DNA of 5,024 bases from Euryarchaeota archaeon UBA258. Its GTDB lineage: Archaea > Thermoplasmatota > Poseidoniia > Poseidoniales > Poseidoniaceae. Within the stretch, counting starts at the first letter, position 1. Every line of letters starts with the position of its first letter. Location: contig DAPR01000008.1 of NCBI GenBank assembly GCA_002502605.1, positions 11,795 through 16,818 on the forward strand. Reading direction: 5' to 3'. Below the pieces are notes generated by a model. That model was not told the origin of the DNA. It ran no database searches and saw only the letters and a program-made list of their open reading frames with translations. The position numbers and the translations under genes are program-made. Of this stretch, positions 1 to 3,507 are shown piece by piece.

Positions 1-264
1 CTCAAGAACGCTAAGACCGTGCTGCCTGGTGCCGCGCCACTCGGTGATATTCTCCCCTACCTTGAACCAAAGGCTGTCACCTCTGGAATCGAAGTTGGAT
101 GCATCGTCGAAATCGTCACTGGCGCTTTCAAGGGCGAGAAGGCTCGTGTTCTGAGCGTTGCAGAATCAAAGGAAGAGGTCAGCATGGAGTTGTACGAACA
201 ACCCATTCCAATGACCTTGAACATGCGTGGCGACCACGTTCGTGTCGTGGAGCGTGTGGAGTGA
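1..264 (+). CDS. spt5: Transcription elongation factor Spt5 (NusG family), C-terminal part
   Basis: The last 87 residues of a protein whose 5' end lies outside the window. The frame is open from base 1 and ends at TGA 262-264. The visible part is the linker after the NGN domain (PGAAPLGDILPYLEPK) followed by a KOW domain, with the core GCIVEIVTGAFKGEKARVLSV at about visible residues 33-53. This matches archaeal Spt5, which binds the RNA polymerase clamp through NGN together with Spt4 and uses KOW to contact nascent RNA or the ribosome, promoting processive elongation and coupling. Its place just upstream of rpl11 and rpl1 is the usual archaeal order, which supports the call. The domain core is intact and nothing looks degraded. 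The identity is from recognised motifs; the NGN domain cannot be seen. Confidence 0.93.
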   Translation, partial: LKNAKTVLPGAAPLGDILPYLEPKAVTSGIEVGCIVEIVTGAFKGEKARVLSVAESKEEVSMELYEQPIPMTLNMRGDHVRVVERVE

Positions 265-305
265 TTTTCACCGGGCCAGACGGCCAGCACCCATCGCACA
301 GCGCG

Positions 306-313
306 ATTAAATA
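306..313 (+). promoter_or_regulatory. Possible TATA box for the L11-L1-L10-L12 transcript
   Basis: ATTAAATA in the 102-bp gap between spt5 and rpl11 resembles an archaeal TATA box. Initiation about 25 nt downstream would fall near 330-340, giving a short leader that still includes the Shine-Dalgarno at 354-361. No clear purine-rich BRE precedes it. A weak 4-bp GGCC stem (274-285) after the spt5 stop and a TTTT run (264-267) are the only terminator-like signs. The genes may equally be one transcript with spt5. Confidence 0.35.
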
Positions 314-353
314 GGGGTGTTTTGTCGGCTGAATGCCCACAGCAGTGAGTAAT

Positions 354-361
354 GGAGATGA
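354..361 (+). promoter_or_regulatory. Shine-Dalgarno that sets the rpl11 start
   Basis: GGAGATGA matches the anti-Shine-Dalgarno complement GGAGGTGA at 7 of 8 bases and lies 5 nt before ATG 367. The rpl1 and rpl12 genes have the same arrangement (GGGGTGA and GAGGTGA, each 6 nt before ATG). This favours ATG 367 over the in-frame ATGs at 352 and 358, which sit within or before the site. Confidence 0.7.
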
Positions 362-366
362 AGACT

Positions 367-648
367 ATGCCAAAACCATGGACATCCGAACTCATCAAGA
401 AAGCCCTGGGCGTCAAGAAGTGCAACGGTAGCATCGAAGCTGCTGTTGAAGATCTCTCTCTTGAGAAGGCAATGGACGTCGCCCGTGATAAGAACGGGCA
501 AGGCCACCTTACCGGTGCTGATTTGAAAGCACAAACAAAAGAAATCATTGGAACATGCGTTTCAATGCGAGTCAAAATCGACGGTCACTGGGCAAATGAC
601 GCCCTCGCCATCATTAACAAAGGAGAATGGGACGAGCGGTTTAACTGA
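367..648 (+). CDS. rpl11: Ribosomal protein L11 reduced to its C-terminal rRNA-binding domain
   Basis: A 93-residue protein, whereas archaeal L11 is usually about 160. Residues 5-15 (WTSELIKKALG) match the start of the L11 C-terminal domain, normally written PPTSxLIKKxLG. Residues 56-72 include KEIIGTCVSMRVKIDG, the conserved helix and loop that grips the 23S rRNA GTPase-centre region (helices 43/44), and the end GEWDERFN matches the family's terminal G-x-(Y/W)-D. The whole N-terminal domain of about 70 residues (the G-rich GGKAxxGPPLGPxLG part), which contacts the L10/P0 base and translation factors, is missing. The gap to spt5 is only 102 bp and holds no such sequence in any forward frame; in the gene's own frame it is closed by TGA at 346-348. 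The start is chosen on the Shine-Dalgarno at 354-361. The gene precedes rpl1, its normal partner. Identity is firm; whether the short form is native or the NTD lies elsewhere is open. Confidence 0.88.
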   Translation: MPKPWTSELIKKALGVKKCNGSIEAAVEDLSLEKAMDVARDKNGQGHLTGADLKAQTKEIIGTCVSMRVKIDGHWANDALAIINKGEWDERFN

Positions 649-658
649 GACTCACGGA

Positions 659-698
659 CCGTGGTAGAGGCGTCGTAGAGCGCTTCGCTGACCACAGG
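659..698 (+). promoter_or_regulatory. Hairpin in the rpl11-rpl1 gap overlapping the rpl1 Shine-Dalgarno
   Basis: CCGTGGT (659-665) can pair with ACCAC-A-GG (691-698, one bulged A), and an inner stem AGCG/CGCT (679-682 with 686-689) closes on a 3-nt loop. The 3' arm takes the first two bases of the GGGGTGA Shine-Dalgarno (697-703) of rpl1. L1 proteins in Methanococcus and Escherichia coli repress their own mRNA by binding a structure that mimics their 23S rRNA site, so a structured leader here is a reasonable candidate for feedback control. I could not match the rRNA L1-site consensus with confidence. Confidence 0.35.
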
Positions 699-709
699 GG
701 TGAACAAAA

Positions 710-1354
710 ATGGAAGAAAAAATAACACAAGCAATATCGGACGCACTTGAACATGCGCCCAAGCGTAAGTTTGTCGAATCCGTGGATATTGCATTCACAA
801 TCAAGGATGTCGACTTGAAAAACCCAAACAACCGTATCAAGGAAGAAATCCGTCTTCCCTCTGGACGCGGTCGTGAACTCAAAATCGCAATGTTCGCCGC
901 AGGCGAAGCAGCCACCAAAGCAAAGGCAGCAGGCATTCACGTCATCACTCCTCAAGAAATTGAGGACCTTGGCGGCAACAAAGGGAAGGCAAAGAAAATC
1001 GCAAACGCTTACGATTTCTTCCTCTCCGAAGTCCCTCACATGGGCCTCATCGGTCGATACCTCGGTGTCGTGCTTGGTCCACGTGGTAAGATGCCTCGCC
1101 CAGTGCCTCCAACACTCGATCCTGCTATCATCGCTGCTGGCCTTCAATCCACAGTCGTGGTCAAGTCCGGTGACAGAATGACGTTCCAAATTTCCTTCGG
1201 AACTGCAAAGCAATCCCAAGAAGAACTCAACGCTAACGCTATGGAAGTCTACAACCGTGTGATTTCCAAGCTTGAGCGCGGTGTCGGAAACATTCGTTCT
1301 CTTTACATCAAGACATCCATGGGTCCATCTCAGATGGTCGAGGTGATCAATTGA
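710..1354 (+). CDS. rpl1: Ribosomal protein L1
   Basis: A 214-residue protein, the usual length for archaeal L1. Domain I and its rRNA-binding face show PKRKFVESVDIAFTIKDVDL (residues 17-36), NPNNRIKEE (38-46) and LPSGRGRE (49-56). Domain II carries the conserved IGRYLGVVLGPRGKMPRPVP (114-133). The chain returns to domain I and ends with SMGPSQMVEVIN (203-214), equivalent to the family's TMGP motif. L1 forms the mobile stalk at the ribosomal E site, helps release deacylated tRNA, and in several archaea and bacteria represses its own mRNA. The start at ATG 710 is fixed by GGGGTGA at 697-703. It follows rpl11 after 61 bp and overlaps the start of rpl10. No missing motif or truncation was seen. 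Confidence 0.97.
   Translation: MEEKITQAISDALEHAPKRKFVESVDIAFTIKDVDLKNPNNRIKEEIRLPSGRGRELKIAMFAAGEAATKAKAAGIHVITPQEIEDLGGNKGKAKKIANAYDFFLSEVPHMGLIGRYLGVVLGPRGKMPRPVPPTLDPAIIAAGLQSTVVVKSGDRMTFQISFGTAKQSQEELNANAMEVYNRVISKLERGVGNIRSLYIKTSMGPSQMVEVIN
1340..1348 (+). promoter_or_regulatory. Shine-Dalgarno for a TTG start of rpl10 inside rpl1
   Basis: GAGGTGATC within the last codons of rpl1 is a full match to the anti-Shine-Dalgarno core and ends 2 nt before TTG 1351. The TTG overlaps the rpl1 stop as TTGA, so ribosomes ending L1 can restart on L10 (translational coupling, inferred). The next in-frame ATG is at 1465, inside the conserved N-terminal domain, so TTG is the only sensible start. Confidence 0.8.
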
Positions 1355-2367
1355 TTCCTAAGGTTGTCTCTTGGAAGAAAGACACGGTCAAGGACCTTGT
1401 GTCGCTCCTCAACAGCGGTGAGACCATCGCTGTCATCGACATTCACGGCGTCCCCGCCGGTGCAATGCTCGGAATGCGTGCTCAACTGCGCAGCGACATG
1501 AACATTCAAGTCGCAAAGAAGCAATTGATGCGACTTGCTTGGGAGCAAGTTGGCTACGATGCAGAAAACATCGAGTCATTGTTTGACGGAGCTGTGCAAC
1601 CTGCGCTCGTCTCCTCGGCTCGTTTGAATTCATTCGAACTCTTCACAGAACTCAAGAAGACCGAAGCCGGCCGAGCAGCAAAAGAAGGGGACATCGCTCC
1701 TCATCAAATTGTTGTTGAAAAGATGGACACTGGAATGCCACCAGGTCCAATAGTTGGTGACCTCAACTCAGTTGGAATCCCTGCTAAGATCATGGGCGGC
1801 TCAGTTCAAATCCAGAAGCGCACTGTCGTGCTTGAAGCCGGCGATGTCTTCGAAGGCGAAATGGGTATGATGCTCTCGAAGATTGGAATTAATCCAATCG
1901 TCACAGGTCTCCGGCTCTGTGGGACCCTCGAAGGCGGCACATTGTTTGCACCATCAACCCTTGATATCGATTACGAGCAATTCGAGACCGACCTGGTCAG
2001 TTACGCTGCAGGCGCATTCAACCTTGCTTGCAACATCACGTGGTTCACCAGCCAAACCATGCCAACTATTCTTGCAAAGGCCAGCCGAGAGGCCATGGCC
2101 GTTGCATTGGAAGCTGCAATCGCTACTGCAGACACCATGCCACATCTCGTTGGACGAGCCCACAACAGCGCTATGGCTGTTGCTGGACAACTTGACAGCG
2201 ACGCACTCGATGAAGAACTTGCGACCATGCTGGGCGCAGCAGCATCCGCTGCCGCATCCGCTGCAAGTTCATCTGAAAGCACTTCTGAGGCACCAACCGA
2301 AGCCGAAGAAGAGGAAGAAGAGGAAGAAGAGGAAAGCTTCGGCGGACTCGGAGATCTATTCGGTTGA
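1351..2367 (+). CDS. rpl10: Ribosomal protein L10 (archaeal P0, stalk base)
   Basis: A 338-residue protein of the archaeal/eukaryotic P0 class; bacterial L10 is about half this size. The N-terminal rRNA-binding domain opens with the typical SWKKDTVKDL (residues 7-16) and VIDIHGVPAGAM. The P0-specific insert follows at roughly residues 115-190 (MPPGPIVGDLNSVGIPAKIM and later IGINPIVTGLRLCG). The C-terminal spine from about 230 to 300 is helical and Ala-rich and, by family knowledge, holds several L12 dimers. An Ala/Ser hinge then leads to ten glutamates (319-328) and SFGGLGDLFG, the factor-recruiting tail shared with L12. It works on the large subunit as the base of the GTPase-activating stalk, normally next to L11. 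It starts at TTG with a strong Shine-Dalgarno and is 20 bp from rpl12. The tail is nearly free of lysine, unlike many archaeal homologues with mixed K/E tails. Confidence 0.97.
   Translation: MIPKVVSWKKDTVKDLVSLLNSGETIAVIDIHGVPAGAMLGMRAQLRSDMNIQVAKKQLMRLAWEQVGYDAENIESLFDGAVQPALVSSARLNSFELFTELKKTEAGRAAKEGDIAPHQIVVEKMDTGMPPGPIVGDLNSVGIPAKIMGGSVQIQKRTVVLEAGDVFEGEMGMMLSKIGINPIVTGLRLCGTLEGGTLFAPSTLDIDYEQFETDLVSYAAGAFNLACNITWFTSQTMPTILAKASREAMAVALEAAIATADTMPHLVGRAHNSAMAVAGQLDSDALDEELATMLGAAASAAASAASSSESTSEAPTEAEEEEEEEEEESFGGLGDLFG
2305..2334 (+). repeat. GAAGAAGAG microsatellite encoding the L10 polyglutamate tail
   Basis: Three copies of the 9-nt unit GAAGAAGAG plus one GAA, coding ten glutamates in rpl10. 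A related GAA/GAG run (2625-2651, nine glutamates) lies in rpl12. Such purine runs can slip during replication in 3-nt steps, so tail length may vary between strains. Confidence 0.85.
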
Positions 2368-2387
2368 CCACAATGAGGTGAAAAAAT

Positions 2388-2687
2388 ATGGAATACGTAT
2401 ACGCTGCTATGCTACTGCACGCTGCTGAAAAAGACATTGACGAAAAGACAATCAGCGCCATTTTGAAGGCTGCTGGTGTGACCGCTGACGACGCTCGAGT
2501 GAAAGCACTCGTTGCATCGCTTGCTGGTGTCGACATCGCTGATGCAATGACCCAAGCCGTTGCCGCCCCTGCTGCTGCTGCCGCTGCTCCTGCAGCTGGC
2601 GGTGCTTCGGAAGCCGCTGCCCCTGAAGAAGAGGAAGAGGAAGAAGAAGAAGCTGGCTTCGACGGTCTTGGATCCCTTTTCGGTTGA
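2388..2687 (+). CDS. rpl12: Ribosomal protein L12 (archaeal P1 stalk protein)
   Basis: A 99-residue acidic protein, the normal size for archaeal L12/P1. The N-terminal dimerisation and L10-binding domain begins MEYVYAAMLLHAAEKDIDEK and includes TISAILKAAGV and VKALVASLAGVDIADAM (residues 21-54). An Ala/Pro/Gly-rich flexible hinge covers about 55-79. The tail has nine glutamates (80-88) and ends AGFDGLGSLFG, the hydrophobic end that binds elongation and initiation factor GTPases. Its tail is nearly the same as that of L10, so the stalk carries several identical baits. The start ATG 2388 follows GAGGTGA with a 6-nt spacer. It is the last gene of the stalk block. It is unrelated in fold to bacterial L7/L12 despite the name. 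Confidence 0.96.
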   Translation: MEYVYAAMLLHAAEKDIDEKTISAILKAAGVTADDARVKALVASLAGVDIADAMTQAVAAPAAAAAAPAAGGASEAAAPEEEEEEEEEAGFDGLGSLFG

Positions 2688-2749
2688 AACAGGTATCGAG
2701 CGCCGCCGAGCGCACAAGGAAAACGCGTCTTGCACGCGTAGCCTCGTGA

Positions 2750-2826
2750 TGCACGGTTGTCCGATTCGGTCCTTCCCGCGGAACACCTCGCCCCTTGAGG
2801 GCGGGACTGTGGGCTAACCGTGCACA
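2750..2826 (+). ncRNA. Candidate H/ACA-type guide RNA hairpin
   Basis: TGCACGGTT (2750-2758) pairs perfectly with AACCGTGCA (2816-2824); taking the stem as the 8 bp 2751-2758 with 2816-2823, the triplet ACA (2824-2826) follows at once. The hairpin is 73 nt, within the usual archaeal H/ACA range of about 60-75. Inside, an upper stem TCCCGC/GCGGGA (2774-2779 with 2801-2806) leaves a 15-nt and a 9-nt single-stranded pocket, placed about where pseudouridylation guides sit relative to ACA. An apical stem CCTC/GAGG (2786-2789 with 2797-2800) or the alternative CGCCC/GGGCG (2789-2793 with 2799-2803) closes the top. I could not show a convincing K-turn or an rRNA target, so another structured RNA, or chance, remains possible. 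Confidence 0.3.
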
Positions 2827-2831
2827 CGCAT

Positions 2832-2853
2832 GAACAAACGGAAACGTTTGATC
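2832..2853 (+). other. Hairpin with GAAA tetraloop
   Basis: CAAACG (2835-2840) and CGTTTG (2845-2850) form a perfect 6-bp stem capped by GAAA, a stable GNRA tetraloop. The stem extends by GA/TC (2832-2833 with 2852-2853) past one A-A mismatch. GNRA loops are typical of selected RNA structure. Confidence 0.5.
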
Positions 2854-2867
2854 GAAACAACTCCACA

Positions 2868-2881
2868 CAGCCGATAGGCTG
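2868..2881 (+). other. Small perfect hairpin
   Basis: CAGCC (2868-2872) pairs with GGCTG (2877-2881) around GATA. An outer ACAC/GTGT stem would need to reuse base 2868, so only ACA/TGT (2865-2867 with 2887-2889) is compatible, across a bulge. It is part of the hairpin series between rpl12 and the next gene. Confidence 0.4.
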
Positions 2882-2892
2882 CTTTGTGTAAA

Positions 2893-2914
2893 CCGCATCA
2901 AAGCGTTGATGCGG
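2893..2914 (+). other. Perfect 9-bp hairpin upstream of the unknown gene
   Basis: CCGCATCAA (2893-2901) and TTGATGCGG (2906-2914) pair fully around the loop AGCG. It ends 20 nt before ATG 2935. It could be the last element of a structured RNA, a 5' leader element of the following gene, or a DNA-level inverted repeat for a regulator. TGTAAA at 2886-2891 just before it is a poor TATA-like element. Confidence 0.5.
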
Positions 2915-2934
2915 CAACCCTGTCTGGAACGACC

Positions 2935-3429
2935 ATGGTCCGACGCGCTACCACCGATCTCGAGGTCAGTGTGTCTCCCGTTCACGCCATCAAGACCCTC
3001 CGACTTCTTGCAGAAGAAGCAGGCTGGGCAATGGAACGGCACGAAGGCTCTCGATTGGTTGATCGCTTTGCCATCATCATGCCGATGGCACAATCAACTC
3101 GCACCCTCGGCATTCGTCTTCTTGATGGCCCACTGCGAGGTCTCGAGATGACGGCATGGTCGGAAACTCGTGGATCTGCAGGCGCCCTGAACATTACCTC
3201 ATGGGTCATGCCGGGCGGAATGGAAGATGAACTGAATCAATGCTTGCTTCAACATTGGGTTGCCAGGGTGCCGAGGTGCCCTTGGCAGTGGTCCTTTTCC
3301 GAACGTTCCAAGGTTGGCTACATGCTTCCTGTGTGGCGAAAAGCCAGAAAGAAATTTATAGAACTCGGTTTCGATGTCAAAAAGAACGCATGGCCGAGCG
3401 AACCAACTTCAGAATGGCCTCAGCCTTAA
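2935..3429 (+). CDS. Unrecognised Trp-rich soluble protein
   Basis: A 164-residue protein that I do not recognise. There is no signal peptide or membrane segment, so it is probably cytoplasmic. Residues 16-35 (VHAIKTLRLLAEEAGWAMER) look like an amphipathic helix. Residues 57-76 (around RTLGIRLLDGPLRGLEM) and 84-92 look like beta strands. The C-terminal part is helical and basic (WRKARKKFIELGFDVKK, 134-150). It has nine tryptophans (31, 75, 90, 108, 117, 119, 134, 153, 161), a high share, and two cysteines (103, 115). The ending is Pro/Trp-rich. ATG 2935 is chosen because the in-frame TTG 2884 lies inside the hairpin region; no good Shine-Dalgarno precedes 2935, so the start may be leaderless or elsewhere. 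Even codon use and one long open frame support a real gene. Confidence 0.75.
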   Translation: MVRRATTDLEVSVSPVHAIKTLRLLAEEAGWAMERHEGSRLVDRFAIIMPMAQSTRTLGIRLLDGPLRGLEMTAWSETRGSAGALNITSWVMPGGMEDELNQCLLQHWVARVPRCPWQWSFSERSKVGYMLPVWRKARKKFIELGFDVKKNAWPSEPTSEWPQP

Positions 3430-3442
3430 TTTTAACAACGAC

Positions 3443-3456
3443 CCTATCATGATAGG
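3443..3456. promoter_or_regulatory. 14-bp palindrome, possible operator
   Basis: CCTATCATGATAGG is a perfect palindrome in the 78-bp gap before the secreted protein gene. It ends 15 bp upstream of the TATA-like AATATA (3472-3477), a position suited to a dimeric regulator. No second full copy was found in the window. Confidence 0.4.
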
Positions 3457-3471
3457 ATTCATCCTTAGACC

Positions 3472-3477
3472 AATATA
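3472..3477 (+). promoter_or_regulatory. TATA-like element upstream of the secreted protein gene
   Basis: AATATA lies about 31-36 bp upstream of ATG 3508. Initiation some 25 bp downstream would give a very short leader or none. Weaker alternatives are TTTTAA near 3430-3435 and TTTATA at 3355-3360 inside the preceding gene, which would yield a leader long enough to include the hairpin at 3482-3501. Confidence 0.35.
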
Positions 3478-3481
3478 GGGT

Positions 3482-3501
3482 GCCTCCCCTTTAGGGGAGG
3501 C
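3482..3501 (+). promoter_or_regulatory. Perfect 8-bp hairpin covering the Shine-Dalgarno
   Basis: GCCTCCCC (3482-3489) pairs with GGGGAGGC (3494-3501) around TTTA. The 3' arm includes GGAGG (3496-3500), the Shine-Dalgarno located 7 nt before ATG 3508. If it is transcribed, ribosome access would require melting this stem. A second GGAG (3502-3505) is outside the stem but too close to the start to act well. Confidence 0.55.
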
Positions 3502-3507
3502 GGAGTC

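Larger units (their letters stand above)
2688..2934. other. Gene-free, hairpin-dense gap after rpl12
   Basis: About 247 bp without a supportable protein gene. It holds a hairpin ACGCGT/ACGCGT (2723-2728 with 2734-2739), the large H/ACA-like hairpin (2750-2824), and three compact hairpins at 2832-2853, 2868-2881 and 2893-2914. A duplicated GAGCGC (2698-2703, 2708-2713) lies near the rpl12 stop. No tRNA T-loop, 5S, SRP or RNase P signature was recognised. No T-run follows any hairpin, so a classical intrinsic terminator is not evident. The density of clean stems suggests one or more structured RNAs, or leader/trailer structures. Confidence 0.6.

Noticed and set aside
265..366. A frameshifted L11 N-terminal domain in the spt5-rpl11 gap
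   Set aside because: The gap is far too short for about 70 residues. No GGKAxxGPPLGP-like sequence was found there in any forward frame, and in the rpl11 frame it has TGA at 346-348.
352..366. Upstream ATGs (352, 358) as the L11 start
   Set aside because: They fall before or inside the Shine-Dalgarno that fits ATG 367, and would add only residues unlike the family.
2298..2687. CRISPR or mobile-element repeats from the GAA/GAG and GCT runs
   Set aside because: These are in-frame microsatellites coding acidic tails and an Ala-rich hinge, with no spacers or terminal repeats.
2171..2917. Long open frame on the minus strand (248 codons) and other minus-strand frames with Ser-, Gln- or Phe-rich runs
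   Set aside because: They lie opposite rpl10 and rpl12, and their low-complexity runs are the complement of GAA/GAG and GCN codons. No ribosome site or family motif was seen.
2884..2934. TTG start extending the unknown protein by 17 residues
   Set aside because: The extension runs through two perfect hairpins and has no Shine-Dalgarno; ATG 2935 is simpler.
2688..2934. tRNA, 5S rRNA, SRP RNA or RNase P RNA
   Set aside because: I looked for the T-loop GGTTCRA, the SRP GGAA/AGCAG helix 8 core and the RNase P GAGGAAAGTCC motif on both strands and found none.
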